From the NCBI GenBank assembly GCA_036257535.1, contig DATAFJ010000141.1:1-44229 (forward strand): a stretch of DNA of 44,229 nt, given 5' to 3'. Positions 25,721 through 34,136 of this stretch are shown one piece after another. The notes beneath the pieces are model-generated. The model saw only the letters and a list, made by a program, of their open reading frames with translations, ran no database searches and was not told the DNA's origin. A program made the position numbers and the translations under genes. Every line of letters starts with the position of its first letter. The first letter of the stretch is position 1. The DNA comes from DATAEE01 sp036257535. GTDB lineage: Bacteria; Acidobacteriota; Vicinamibacteria; Vicinamibacterales; 2-12-FULL-66-21.

Positions 25721-26452
25721 TTATCGGCGTGCCCGCCCGCGCCGGACGGCGGGTTTCGTTCCAACGACGACGGCAAAAGACTCGCGGCGCCAAGGAACGT
25801 CTACGACGAAGCCGGCTTCGCGGAGCATCGCGATCTCTTGCTCGAGGGGGAAATACACGTCTTCATGCGCCCATGCCCGGAAGAAGTTGGCGGTCTGCGC
25901 GGCGCTGTACCGCCGGCCAAGGTGCCGCAGCCACACGTCGCGATCCCGCTTCTGGAGCTCGACGCTCGTGGCCGGACAGCAATCTGCGTTCACGAGAAAC
26001 CCGCCGGGCCGGAGTGCGGCGAAGCATCGCGCATACAGCGCGGTCTTATCGCGCCGCCGGCCCATGTGGTGGAGCGCCAGCGACGCGGTTACCGCATCGC
26101 ACCGCGGCAGCGGTGCCGTCTGGAAGTCGCCCATCACGGGCGTGAAGCGTTGCCGCACGCGCTTCCTCGCCATCCTCAGCATCCCGGGATCGCTGTCTAT
26201 GCCGATGATCCGGCTGCCGCCGGGCAGGGCGGCAAGCGATCGCGCGGCGAGGGCGCCCGAGCCCGTGCCGAGATCGACCACCACCGGTCTTGCCCGCGAG
26301 AGCGCGCTCAGAGCCGCGGCCGCCGCGTCGAGCATTTCCTCGTAGCGGGGAATGAACGTGCGGATGCGCGCGTCGTATTCGCGCAGGCTGATGCCGAGGT
26401 GTGCGGCGGCGCCGCGACCGGTGGTCGCGGGCGCGGCGCTTTCGCGATTCAT
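25721..26452 (-). CDS. Class I SAM-dependent methyltransferase
   Basis: Methyltransferase of 243 aa with unknown substrate. SAM motif I is VVVDLGTGSGALAARSL (about residues 53-69), motif II ends IIGIDSDPGMLRMARKRV, and CDAVTASLALHHMG is the post-II region, with LRPGGFLVNADCC as motif III. The N-terminal helix ISLREYDARIRTFIPRYEEM is common in small-molecule methyltransferases. ATG 26452 is the start that fits the family; its ATGA overlaps the stop of a possible 31-codon ORF just upstream. The C-terminus is Arg-rich. It may be co-transcribed with the DUF1579 gene. Confidence 0.9.
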   Translation of the reverse strand: MNRESAAPATTGRGAAAHLGISLREYDARIRTFIPRYEEMLDAAAAALSALSRARPVVVDLGTGSGALAARSLAALPGGSRIIGIDSDPGMLRMARKRVRQRFTPVMGDFQTAPLPRCDAVTASLALHHMGRRRDKTALYARCFAALRPGGFLVNADCCPATSVELQKRDRDVWLRHLGRRYSAAQTANFFRAWAHEDVYFPLEQEIAMLREAGFVVDVPWRRESFAVVVGTKPAVRRGRARR

Positions 26453-26544
26453 CGCGACTCGCTCTGCAGCCAGGCCCCTCCGTCGCCGCCGCAGCGGACG
26501 GCGGCGAGCGCCACGGCGGCCAGCGCGCACGCCCTGAGCAGCAC
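26449..26544 (-). CDS. Possible small lipoprotein-like ORF (31 codons)
   Basis: A short frame from GTG 26544 to TGA 26449 encodes MLLRACALAAVALAAVRCGG and eleven more residues. It reads like a tiny signal sequence with a lipobox-like AAVRC, or a hydrophobic leader peptide. It starts 3 nt after the DUF1579 stop and its stop overlaps the methyltransferase ATG (ATGA), so its spacing is that of a coupled operon gene. Upstream only a weak GGGAC site is seen. High GC content makes chance frames common, hence the low confidence. Confidence 0.3.
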   Translation of the reverse strand: MLLRACALAAVALAAVRCGGDGGAWLQSESR

Positions 26545-26547
26545 GTG

Positions 26548-27084
26548 CTACGTCCCGGACTTCGACGTCTTCCCTTCCATGAGCGTCGCCCACTTCGTGC
26601 CGTCGGCAGACGACTCCCACTTGAACGTGTAGGAGGTCGGAGAGACTTCGACGATGGTGTAGCGGGACTTGAAGGTCTGGCCGCCGAAATTCGAATCGGC
26701 CGAGAACGTCCATGTGCTGCCAGCCTTCGTACCGGTTGACAGCTCTGCCATGCCCATGCTGTCGAGGCCGTAGAACTTGTACGACTTGTCGGCGGCGGTG
26801 TAGCTCATGATGCCCATGGTCTTCATCGCCCCCATGACACCCTTGCCTTCGCCCCGGCAGACGACGTGGGAGTTGTCGGCGAACCATTCGCACGTATCGG
26901 CGCTCGTCATCTTGCCGCCGGGGCCGAGTGGTCCCGGCTTGACGTCAGCTTCGCCGGTCCACTTCCCTACGAAGTACCCCATGGCCTTGTGCTCGGGACC
27001 CGGCTTCGGTGCCGGCGGCTGCGCAAGCCCGTAGCTGCCGAGCACGACGATGATGAGACCCGCTGCGGCGGCAGTTCTCTCCAT
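26548..27084 (-). CDS. DUF1579 family secreted protein
   Basis: Protein of 178 aa of unknown function. Residues 1-21 form a signal peptide (MERTAAAAGLIIVVLGSYGL, cleaved near AQPP). The mature part is a DUF1579-type beta-barrel: PGPEHKAMGYFVGKWTGEAD, then CEWFADNSHVVCRGEGKG, MGIMSYTAADKSYKFYG, and YTIVEVSPTSYTFKWESSADG. Two cysteines could form a disulfide. ATG 27084 has a strong GAGGAGGGA site upstream. It is the first gene of a tight set with the small ORF and a methyltransferase. Confidence 0.87.
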   Translation of the reverse strand: MERTAAAAGLIIVVLGSYGLAQPPAPKPGPEHKAMGYFVGKWTGEADVKPGPLGPGGKMTSADTCEWFADNSHVVCRGEGKGVMGAMKTMGIMSYTAADKSYKFYGLDSMGMAELSTGTKAGSTWTFSADSNFGGQTFKSRYTIVEVSPTSYTFKWESSADGTKWATLMEGKTSKSGT

Positions 27085-27116
27085 GGCTTCCCTCCTCACT
27101 GAATTGTCTCAGTGGA

Positions 27117-28148
27117 CTATATCTGAGACCAGAATGATTTCTGAACCGCCCGCACCGCGGCAACGGCGGCCCGGCCGCGGGCGTCGTTTGCAGCGGGAAG
27201 TGAGCCCGGTGCGGCACCCGTCGGATCGAGCGCGCCGTTCAGCAGCGCAATGGAAGCACTCAGGCAGGCTGCAAGCGCACGCAGGTCGTAGCCGCCCTCC
27301 GCGACCATGGCGATGCGGCCGCGGCACGCGCGATCCGCAAGCTCCCGCAGGATTCGAACGATTGCGGTATAACCGGCCGTCGAGACGCGCATGCCCGCGA
27401 GCGGATCCTGCTCATGCGCATCGAATCCCGCAGACACGAGCAGCACGTCAGGAGCGAACGACTCGATCACCGGCGCCACGATATGTTCGTAGACCAGGAG
27501 GTAGTCGGCGTCAGTGGCCCCTGCTTCGAGCGGGATATTGACCGTCCGTCCGCGCCCGGCGCCGTCACCCACTTCATCGGCCGCGCCGGTCCCCGGGTAA
27601 AAAGGAAACTGATGGGTCGACACGTACAACACGGCGGGATCCGAGTAGAACATCGACTGCGTTCCGTTGCCGTGATGAACGTCGATGTCGACGACGGCGA
27701 CGCGCGAGGCTCCGTTGGCTCGAGCGTCAGCCGCCGCGACCGCGGCATTGTTATAGAGGCAGAAACCCATCGCCCGGTCGGCCTCCGCATGATGGCCGGG
27801 AGGCCGAACGAGCGCGAACGCCGCTCCCGAACCGTTCAGCGTATATCGCGTGGCCTCGATGGCTGCGCCCGCTGCCAGGGCGGCGATGTCGAGAGATTCC
27901 GGCGAAGTATAGGTATCGGGATCGAGCCGTGCCGGCCTGCCGCGTACGCGTTCGAGGGCGTCGAGGTACGACGGCGCGTGCACGCGGGCAAGCTCGTCGC
28001 GGGTCGCGGCACGAGGCTCGGCCGTCTGGCCGCCTCGGTCGCGCCACTCCGCCGCAACGGCATCCATGACCTCGGCCCTCTCCGGGCTTTCTGGATGCCC
28101 CGGAGGCGTGGTGTGCTCGGCGAACCGCTCCGACGTGATTACGAGCAC
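27117..28148 (-). CDS. Histone deacetylase-superfamily amidohydrolase
   Basis: Zinc-dependent deacetylase of 343 aa, related to acetoin-utilisation AcuC, acetylpolyamine amidohydrolase and HdaH; the substrate is an acetylated lysine or polyamine. TPPGHPESPERAEVM opens the family domain. RPPGHHAEADRAMGFC carries the charge-relay pair H119-H120. Zinc ligands are D156 and H158 in DIDVHHGNGTQ, and D243 in SAGFDAHEQDPL. The catalytic tyrosine is Y287 in AEGGYDL. All active-site residues are intact. GTG 28148, giving MLVITSERFAEH, is chosen because it lies about 8 nt after a GAGGG site; the longer frame overlaps the upstream gene. Confidence 0.93.
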   Translation of the reverse strand: MLVITSERFAEHTTPPGHPESPERAEVMDAVAAEWRDRGGQTAEPRAATRDELARVHAPSYLDALERVRGRPARLDPDTYTSPESLDIAALAAGAAIEATRYTLNGSGAAFALVRPPGHHAEADRAMGFCLYNNAAVAAADARANGASRVAVVDIDVHHGNGTQSMFYSDPAVLYVSTHQFPFYPGTGAADEVGDGAGRGRTVNIPLEAGATDADYLLVYEHIVAPVIESFAPDVLLVSAGFDAHEQDPLAGMRVSTAGYTAIVRILRELADRACRGRIAMVAEGGYDLRALAACLSASIALLNGALDPTGAAPGSLPAANDARGRAAVAAVRAVQKSFWSQI

Positions 28149-28158
28149 GACGACGCCC

Positions 28159-29196
28159 TCATTTCGTGCCACGCGGGCGGACGACAAAGTCGACGACCAC
28201 TGGAAAATGATCGTGAATGTCCCTTCGGGGATCGCGATGACCATCCTTCCGCTGCATGCCAGCCTCGCGTAGCTCCGCCTTGCTCATAGCCGCGGTGTTG
28301 AGGATGAACGAGTTGACTGCCTCGAGCACGCTGTCGGTATAGAGAACGCGATCCAGCGCGCCGGGAGGAAACCGCTGCGTGTCGTCCCGCCACGTGTAGA
28401 AGACCCGGCCGGCCCCGTTGTGGCTCGGCGAGGCATCGGTCAAGTCCGTGCCGTCCCAGTCGGGATGGAAATCCGGACCAAACTGACGTTCATCGGCAAT
28501 GTCGCCGGTGAGGAGGGTCCTCAGGTACAGCGCGGGGTCGTCGATGACGTTCATGTCGCCGAGAATCACCATCGGCGTGCCTGGTCGAAGCGTGACGCTG
28601 CCGCCCGGGCTCTTCGCATCGCGAACCCACCTTGCGATGATATCCGCCTGGCGCTGTCGCAGGGCAATGTTCAGAGGGCCGGCTCCTGACTGATTGTGCA
28701 CGCAGACGACGTAGAGATCCCGGTCGTACGAGGCGTCTGGAAGATCCACGAGCGCCATCGCGTGCCCTCGCCGCTTCGTGCCCTCCTCGACGATGCCGCC
28801 CGCCAGCATGGACAGCGGAAAGCGGCTCACGATGACGTCGTCGACGGCGTGGTGAGCGTACCAGCTTGCGCCTTCGCCGAGCGGCATCACCTCGTTCATC
28901 AGGTCGATGGCGCGTTCGCTGCCGACCGTCGCTTCCTGGAAGCACAGGACGTCCGGCTGTACCGCGCGGGCCATACGGAAGAATCTCGAAGGGCCGTCCA
29001 GCCCCCAGGGATTGATCCGCTCGCCGGGGTCCGGGAAGATCATGTCGTCTCCTATGTTGAACGTGAGCACGCGGAGTTCACCGGACACCGCCCGGGCCAG
29101 AAACGACGGACGGCTACCCGGCTGCTGGCCGGCCAGTTCTACAGCCGCGGCAGCCGCGGCGGCCGCGATCACGCTCAACACCGTCAGCGCTCGCAT
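28159..29196 (-). CDS. Secreted endonuclease/exonuclease/phosphatase family protein
   Basis: Metal-dependent hydrolase of 345 aa with the EEP fold. Residues 1-23 look like a signal peptide (MRALTVLSVIAAAAAAAAVE). Motifs: ELRVLTFNIGDD, DVLCFQEATVG with the metal glutamate, LYVVCVHNQSG, VILGDMNVIDDP, and the closing DIHDHFPVVVDFVV with the general base. The substrate could be nucleic acid, a phospholipid or an inositol phosphate. Its start overlaps the antiporter gene by 13 nt and its stop is 10 nt before the deacetylase, so the three form one operon. Confidence 0.9.
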   Translation of the reverse strand: MRALTVLSVIAAAAAAAAVELAGQQPGSRPSFLARAVSGELRVLTFNIGDDMIFPDPGERINPWGLDGPSRFFRMARAVQPDVLCFQEATVGSERAIDLMNEVMPLGEGASWYAHHAVDDVIVSRFPLSMLAGGIVEEGTKRRGHAMALVDLPDASYDRDLYVVCVHNQSGAGPLNIALRQRQADIIARWVRDAKSPGGSVTLRPGTPMVILGDMNVIDDPALYLRTLLTGDIADERQFGPDFHPDWDGTDLTDASPSHNGAGRVFYTWRDDTQRFPPGALDRVLYTDSVLEAVNSFILNTAAMSKAELREAGMQRKDGHRDPRRDIHDHFPVVVDFVVRPRGTK

Positions 29197-30578
29197 GCCC
29201 TACCAAGCCCGAGTGACTCCAGGACCGGTGTTGTCGCGATCGTCGTGACCAGTGCCATCAGGACCATCATCGTGAAAAGCGTGGGAGAGATCACGCCGAG
29301 GTCCAGGCCGATGTTCAGCACGACGAGCTCCATGAGCCCACGGGTGTTCATCAAAATGCCGAGCCCGGTCGCCTGACGCCAGGGCAGCCCCGTGAAGCGG
29401 GCGGCCGCGAGTGTGCCGCCGAACTTGCCAGCCGTGGCCACCAGGATGATCAAGCCGCAGATCAGCCATTCGTCGAAGCCGGACACGAGACCGATCTCGG
29501 TCCGCATTCCCGTGAACGCAAAAAACGCCGGGAGGAGAAGCACGGTGACGAGGTCCTCCATGCGTTCCTTCAGGCTCCGCGCGAGCGCGGTGTCGTGCGG
29601 CAGAACGGCGCCGAACAGAAACGCGCCGAAGATCGCATGGACGCCAATCCGCTCGCTCACCAGCGCCGAGAGCAGGAGGCCGACGAGCGCCAGTGCAACA
29701 GCCTCGCGATCGGTCTGACGGTCGGCCAGCCGGTCGACCGCCCGGGCCGCCAGCGGCCTGACGACGAGAAACATCACGGCAATGAAGCCGAGCGTCAGGA
29801 CCGCGACGAGGAATGCTCCTTCCATCCGCGCCTGGACGACGCCGACGACGAATGCCAGCAGGCACCAGGCCGTCACGTCGTCTACCGCCGCGCAGGTCAA
29901 TGCGATGACGCCGAGCTCGCTTCGGGTCATGCCCCGGTCGCTGAGGATTCTCGCGAGAACCGGGAACGCCGTGATGGACATCGCGACGCCCATGAAGAGC
30001 GCGAAGCTCGTGAACGGTACGCCCGCCGGCGACAGAAAGGGATAGAGATACAACGCCAGCAGTGACCCGAGTACGAAGGGGACGACGATGCTTGCGTGCG
30101 ACGTCATGATGGCCGCGTGCGCCCGCCGGCGGAGCGGCTCGACGTTCAGCTCCAGACCGACGAGAAACATATAGAGCACGACGCCGACCTGCGCCAGCAC
30201 GCTCAGGTAAGGGGCGATCGAGGGCGGAAGAATGTAGCCGTAGGCATCCGGGGCGACGCGGCCGAGGAGCGACGGCCCGAGCAGGATGCCGCCGATGACC
30301 TCTCCAATGACCGGCGGCTGCCCGATGGCCCGAAATGCCCTGGCCAGGAGGCGGCCGACGACCACAACCGCGGCCAGCGCCAGCAGGACGTGCAGAAAGA
30401 CGTCGGAGGAGAGCTGGGGAACCGCTCCGGAGCCGCCCGGTACGCCTACGGCCGCCGCCGGCGGAGTCAGCGTTTCGCCGTATCGACGGATCGCCAGGAA
30501 TGCGAGGATGCCGCCAAGAAGGATGGCGGCATAGACCGCACCGGTACGGGTTCGCGAAACAGCCGATTGCCGCAACAT
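29184..30578 (-). CDS. Cation:proton antiporter (CPA2/KefB-like)
   Basis: Inner-membrane antiporter of 464 aa exchanging Na+ or K+ for protons. About a dozen hydrophobic segments are visible. FLVGLELNVEPLRRRA and LSDRGMTRSELGVIALTCAA are family signatures, with the ion-binding aspartates in CAAVDDVTAWCLLAF. GAFLFGAVLPHDTAL and FFAFTGMRTEIGLV, with LGILMNTRGLMELVVLNIGL, complete the CPA2 pattern. No TrkA-N regulatory domain is attached, so it is the short transporter type. It is divergent from the TMEM175-like channel with a 33-nt gap, and its 3' end overlaps the EEP gene by 13 nt. Confidence 0.93.
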   Translation of the reverse strand: MLRQSAVSRTRTGAVYAAILLGGILAFLAIRRYGETLTPPAAAVGVPGGSGAVPQLSSDVFLHVLLALAAVVVVGRLLARAFRAIGQPPVIGEVIGGILLGPSLLGRVAPDAYGYILPPSIAPYLSVLAQVGVVLYMFLVGLELNVEPLRRRAHAAIMTSHASIVVPFVLGSLLALYLYPFLSPAGVPFTSFALFMGVAMSITAFPVLARILSDRGMTRSELGVIALTCAAVDDVTAWCLLAFVVGVVQARMEGAFLVAVLTLGFIAVMFLVVRPLAARAVDRLADRQTDREAVALALVGLLLSALVSERIGVHAIFGAFLFGAVLPHDTALARSLKERMEDLVTVLLLPAFFAFTGMRTEIGLVSGFDEWLICGLIILVATAGKFGGTLAAARFTGLPWRQATGLGILMNTRGLMELVVLNIGLDLGVISPTLFTMMVLMALVTTIATTPVLESLGLGRACER

Positions 30579-30611
30579 GAATCGAAGATACTAACAGGCG
30601 AGGACTACGGA

Positions 30612-31187
30612 ATGACCAAGGGACGTCTCGAAGCGTTCAGCGACGGCGTCATCGCCATCCTGATCACGATCATGGTCCTGGAGCTGAAGGTCCCGCACGG
30701 ATCCGACTGGCACGCACTTCGGCCGCTCCTCCCCGTGTTCCTCACCTACGTCCTGAGTTTCATTTTCCTGGGTATCTACTGGAACAACCACCATCACATG
30801 CTGCACGCCACCGCGCGAATCAACGGCCGAATCCTGTGGGCTAACATGCACCTGCTCTTCTGGCTGTCGCTCGTACCGGTCACGACCGGATGGATGGGGG
30901 AAAGCGGTCTCGAGTCGGCGCCGACTGCGCTTTACGGCGCCGTCCTGCTCTTGAGCGCGATCGCGTACACGATTCTGCAGCACGAGATCATCGTGTGTGA
31001 AGGACGTCAGTCGAAGCTGGCGCAGGCCGTGGGGCAGACCGGGAAGGAAAAGATATCGGCCGGATTGTACGTCGCCGCAGTGCCGTTGGCGCTGGCGAGC
31101 CCGACCCTTTCAGTGTTGATCTACGTCCTCGTCGCCGCGATTTGGCTGGTCCCTGACCGGCGCATCGAGGGTCTACTGAGAGATTGA
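30612..31187 (+). CDS. TMEM175-like potassium channel (DUF1211)
   Basis: Membrane protein of 191 aa with six hydrophobic segments, related to bacterial TMEM175 potassium channels. The diagnostic motif RLEAFSDGVIAI (F9-S10-D11) opens helix 1. LLPVFLTYVLSFIFLGIYWN, with the HHHM stretch, is typical. A central loop holds EIIVCEGRQSKL. ATG 30612 lies in the divergent gap with the antiporter gene, so the two could share control of cation balance. Its 3' end overlaps the convergent fusion gene by 15 nt. Confidence 0.92.
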   Translation: MTKGRLEAFSDGVIAILITIMVLELKVPHGSDWHALRPLLPVFLTYVLSFIFLGIYWNNHHHMLHATARINGRILWANMHLLFWLSLVPVTTGWMGESGLESAPTALYGAVLLLSAIAYTILQHEIIVCEGRQSKLAQAVGQTGKEKISAGLYVAAVPLALASPTLSVLIYVLVAAIWLVPDRRIEGLLRD

Positions 31188-32273
31188 CCGGCCTGTCTGG
31201 TCCGTTCGCTGCTTGAATCGATAGGAGCCATCGTCGAAGCGCTGGCGGTAGGTCGTGTGACAGGCCTGGCAGGCCTGGCCGAGCGCCGCGACGGATGCCT
31301 TCACGTCGTCCCAATTCCCAGCCACGGCCAGGCGTTCGATCGTCTCGACGGCCTTGTCCGCGTCTCGCGCCCAGCCGACCGCGTCGTTTCGCTTTCGCGA
31401 TCGCCAGAAGCCGCCGGTTTCGGCGAACGCCGTCCTGAGCATGGCAGCGTTCTCGTGCGTGAGCTTGACATCCCTCGCTTCAAGCGCCTTCCGCAGCGCG
31501 GCATGGGCGGGTCCGACCTGTTTCATGATCTTCGCGTGCGCCGCTTCGCCTGGTGTCATCGGAGGCGGCAGGCGCATCGCGAGATCGACTCCGGCGTCGT
31601 TGATCACGGCCGTCGCGAGAATTGCCGGCCGGCCCCGAAACGATTCGACGACGTCGGCCGGCAGATCGGTCCCGTAGTCCCTGGCCTTCGCCGCGATCTC
31701 GTCGGGGTCGAACCGAACGACCTCTCCAACGACGGTGACGTAGGCATTGAGCTCCACGGGACTGTTCAGGACTTTCGTGAGGACCAGGACGTCAGCACCT
31801 GTCGTGCGTTTTCCGTCCTGGTCGATCGAGAACGCCAGCCGTGACAGGATGCGCTCGACGGTCCCGGCCACCGATACCGGCTCGCCGTAGTACCGTTCGG
31901 GGCTCGCCGCTAACGTGCTCGCGGCGACTGGGACGATCGCCTTCGACGGCGCGCCCGTTCCACTTTGCCGCGCTTCGCCGACCGACAGCAGGGGGATCAG
32001 CATCAGCAGGACGATTGTGGCCGTGGACGGCTTCCGAGACGCGCGGAAGAGGGCGACGGCGGCAACCGCAGCCCACGTTCCCTCGAGGATAACGAACGGC
32101 ATGAACGATATGAGATATGACGAGTAACCCGCGAGCGAAGCGCCGGCGAGATTGAGGAGCGTATAAGGCCGTCCGTCCGTGCGCATCAGCCGGAAGGTGT
32201 TCAGCAGGAAGGCGACGAGGAGCAGCGCCACGCCGATGAACCCGATGAGATTCGCGGCCGCCGTCTTGGTCAT
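31173..32273 (-). CDS. Membrane-anchored cytochrome c'-type protein, CBU_0592-like N-terminus
   Basis: Fusion protein of 366 aa. Residues about 8-100 hold helices LIGFIGVALLLVAFLLNTF, LLNLAGASLAGYSSYLISFM and PFVILEGTWAAVAAVALF, matching the CBU_0592-type membrane domain. A further hydrophobic segment, ATIVLLMLIPLLSVG, resembles the signal of a once-secreted protein. A beta-rich middle (about 120-230, VSVAGTVERILSRLAFSIDQ) follows. The C-terminal helical part has a heme site C335-QAC-H339, as in cytochrome c'. Basic loops RLMRTDGRP and RASRKPS should lie inside, putting the heme domain in the periplasm. ATG 32273 is preferred over a start 18 codons upstream. It overlaps the TMEM175 gene by 15 nt. 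Confidence 0.8.
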   Translation of the reverse strand: MTKTAAANLIGFIGVALLLVAFLLNTFRLMRTDGRPYTLLNLAGASLAGYSSYLISFMPFVILEGTWAAVAAVALFRASRKPSTATIVLLMLIPLLSVGEARQSGTGAPSKAIVPVAASTLAASPERYYGEPVSVAGTVERILSRLAFSIDQDGKRTTGADVLVLTKVLNSPVELNAYVTVVGEVVRFDPDEIAAKARDYGTDLPADVVESFRGRPAILATAVINDAGVDLAMRLPPPMTPGEAAHAKIMKQVGPAHAALRKALEARDVKLTHENAAMLRTAFAETGGFWRSRKRNDAVGWARDADKAVETIERLAVAGNWDDVKASVAALGQACQACHTTYRQRFDDGSYRFKQRTDQTGRSISQ

Positions 32274-32281
32274 CGAAGCGC

Positions 32282-32701
32282 CTACTGGCGGGAGTTGCCG
32301 TTGTCCATGTCGGACATGATCAGCCACCTGCCGTCGCTCCCCTTTCGAAGCGTGAGCGTGAACTTGCCGATGTCGGGCTCCCCTTTTTTCCGTGCGAAGC
32401 CGCCAATGATGTACCCGGTCGACCCCTCAGTGGCAAAGGCCAGTCCGCGAAGGGAGAGCGGCCCTCCCTGCCCGGTGTAATGCTTCTCGATCTGAGCGCG
32501 ACCTCTGACCGGGGGCACGCCGCTCGACAGCACGAAGCCGTCCTCGGTGAAGAGTGCGGCCAGCGCAGCCGCATCCTTCTTCTGCCAGGCAGTCTCGTAG
32601 TCCGTGAGCACGCGCGCGAGCGGCGCGGGCAGCTCCACGCTCGGCAGCTCCGTTTGTGCCGTCGCCATGAGTACACAGAACAGTGCCGCGACCGTATTCA
32701 T
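32282..32701 (-). CDS. Secreted NTF2-like (DUF4440/SgcJ-type) protein
   Basis: Protein of 139 aa with a predicted signal peptide (MNTVAALFCVLMATAQ) and an NTF2-like fold: LTDYETAWQKKDAAALAALF, TEDGFVLSSGVPPVRGRAQI, then FTLTLRKGSDGRWLIMSDMD. Such proteins bind small molecules or act as weak isomerases; the role here is unknown. ATG 32701 has GAAGGA upstream and is better than the in-frame TTG 15 nt earlier. It lies 8 nt before the fusion gene and 16 nt after corA. Confidence 0.86.
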   Translation of the reverse strand: MNTVAALFCVLMATAQTELPSVELPAPLARVLTDYETAWQKKDAAALAALFTEDGFVLSSGVPPVRGRAQIEKHYTGQGGPLSLRGLAFATEGSTGYIIGGFARKKGEPDIGKFTLTLRKGSDGRWLIMSDMDNGNSRQ

Positions 32702-32717
32702 GTGAGTCCTTCGCAAA

Positions 32718-33692
32718 TCACAGCCAACCGAGGATACGAGAGTGGATGAACCCCCAGACCACCATGCACGCCAGAAACGACACGACCACGACGAACCCGT
32801 ACTGCCAGTCGGAGGCAGGAATGAGGTGCGAGAAGTTCATCCCGTAAATGCTCGCAACGAAGTTCGGCACCATGATGATCACCGTGACGGCGGTGAGGCG
32901 CTTCATGATGAGACCGAGCCGGTTGAACGCATGGAAGACGTGCACGTCGAGCGCGGCGCTGAGCAGGTCCCGATACGTGTCCATTTCCGCGAGGACGTGC
33001 AGCGCGTGGTCCTGGATGTCGGCAAAGTACGGCCGGAGATCGTCCGGGATCCCGCGGCCGCGCCGCAGCACCTCCGCAAGCACGTGACTGGTCGGCGCCA
33101 GGAGCCGCGGCACGCGCAGAAGCTCCTTCCGAACCCGAAAGAGGCTCGTCGCCGCACCCGCCGTCCCGTGAAAGATCGCTTCCTCGATCCCTTCGATTTG
33201 CTCCCGCACGTGGTCCTGTACGACGAAGTAGCCGTCAACCAGGCTTTCGAAAAGCGCGTACGCGAGACCGGCGACGCCATGGGCGTAGCGGTCCTCCTGC
33301 TGTTCCCATCGGTGCCTCGCCTCTCCGAGTACGCCGAGGACCGCCGCCGGCCGCCGGTGGATCGTGACCAGGTAGTTCTCGCCCCAGAACAGATTCAGCT
33401 CTCTCGGCTGAAACGCGTCGCTGGTGTGTTCGGCCGCATACACGACGATGAAGTAGTAGCTGCCGTACGAGTCGCACCGGGGCCTCTCGTGCGGCTTCGT
33501 GACGTCCTCGAGCGCGAGCTCGTGGAAGCCGAAATGGCGGCGCAGGAGCTCCACCTCCTCCTCGCCCGGATCGCTGATGTCGAGCCACAGCCGGTTCTGA
33601 CGGTCGGTCAGCAGACTGGCGAGACGATCGACGCCGACTTCCTCGGGCACACGCGCGTCGCGCGTGTCGAGCACGAGCCGTATCGCACCCAT
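32718..33692 (-). CDS. corA: Magnesium/cobalt transporter CorA
   Basis: Pentameric divalent-cation channel of 324 aa in the inner membrane. The large N-terminal cytoplasmic domain has WLDISDPGEEEVELLRRHFG, HELALEDVTKPHERPRCDSY, and YYFIVVYAAE. The long stalk helix contains DTYRDLLSAALDVHVFHAFN. The C-terminus has two transmembrane helices with the YGMN selectivity motif (IYGMNFSHLIP) in the loop. The ATG at 33692 follows a GAAGGAG site. Length is normal for the family. Confidence 0.95.
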   Translation of the reverse strand: MGAIRLVLDTRDARVPEEVGVDRLASLLTDRQNRLWLDISDPGEEEVELLRRHFGFHELALEDVTKPHERPRCDSYGSYYFIVVYAAEHTSDAFQPRELNLFWGENYLVTIHRRPAAVLGVLGEARHRWEQQEDRYAHGVAGLAYALFESLVDGYFVVQDHVREQIEGIEEAIFHGTAGAATSLFRVRKELLRVPRLLAPTSHVLAEVLRRGRGIPDDLRPYFADIQDHALHVLAEMDTYRDLLSAALDVHVFHAFNRLGLIMKRLTAVTVIIMVPNFVASIYGMNFSHLIPASDWQYGFVVVVSFLACMVVWGFIHSRILGWL

Positions 33693-33716
33693 GGACTCCT
33701 CCTTCGCGTGCGGGGC

Positions 33717-34136
33717 CTACTTTACCGGCGAGTAGTCCGTGGGCTGAAGGAACACAGACTCGATTTTGCTCACGATCGGACCGTTCGCCTCCGATTCAGC
33801 GCGCACCTTCTTCCATTCCGGGTCGTTGCGAAAACTGTCCCAGCTCTTTTTCGCCGCGTCCAGATTCGGAAAGGCGAGGATGTAAGTCAGCGTGTTGCCG
33901 GCAAGCGGCCCTTCCACGGGCGTCCAGTAGCCGACGTTCGTCATTCCGTGCCTGCTGAACAATCGGGTCGTATGGTCCCGGAAACGCGCGTTGAGCGAGT
34001 CGAGCTTGCCCTCGTGCGCGGTGTAGGTGCGGATTTCAAAGACGCGCCGATCCGGCTGTGCGTGCCCGGCTGCATAGCCAAGTCCAAGCGCCGAGAGCCC
34101 CACCACGCATACGCTCCAGTTCATCCTCAGCGCCAT
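33717..34136 (-). CDS. NIPSNAP family protein (secreted)
   Basis: Protein of 139 aa with a signal-like N-terminus (CVVGLSALGLGYAAGHAQ) and the NIPSNAP dimeric alpha-beta barrel: VFEIRTYTAHEGKLDSLNAR, FRDHTTRLFSRHGMTNVGYW, LTYILAFPNLDAAKKSWDSF, then PEWKKVRAESEAN. Function in bacteria is unclear; relatives bind small molecules. The ATG at 34136 overlaps the DinB stop by 10 nt and has GGAG upstream; a second ATG at 34124 is less well placed. Confidence 0.88.
   Translation of the reverse strand: MALRMNWSVCVVGLSALGLGYAAGHAQPDRRVFEIRTYTAHEGKLDSLNARFRDHTTRLFSRHGMTNVGYWTPVEGPLAGNTLTYILAFPNLDAAKKSWDSFRNDPEWKKVRAESEANGPIVSKIESVFLQPTDYSPVK

Noticed and set aside
26453..26893. N-terminal extension of the methyltransferase frame
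   Set aside because: Those residues are antisense-like and Arg/His-rich, lying over the DUF1579 gene in another frame. The methyltransferase fold starts at ATG 26452.
30096..30611. N-terminal extension of the TMEM175-like frame
   Set aside because: The frame is open through the antisense of the antiporter gene, but the RxxxFSD motif near ATG 30612 marks the real N-terminus.
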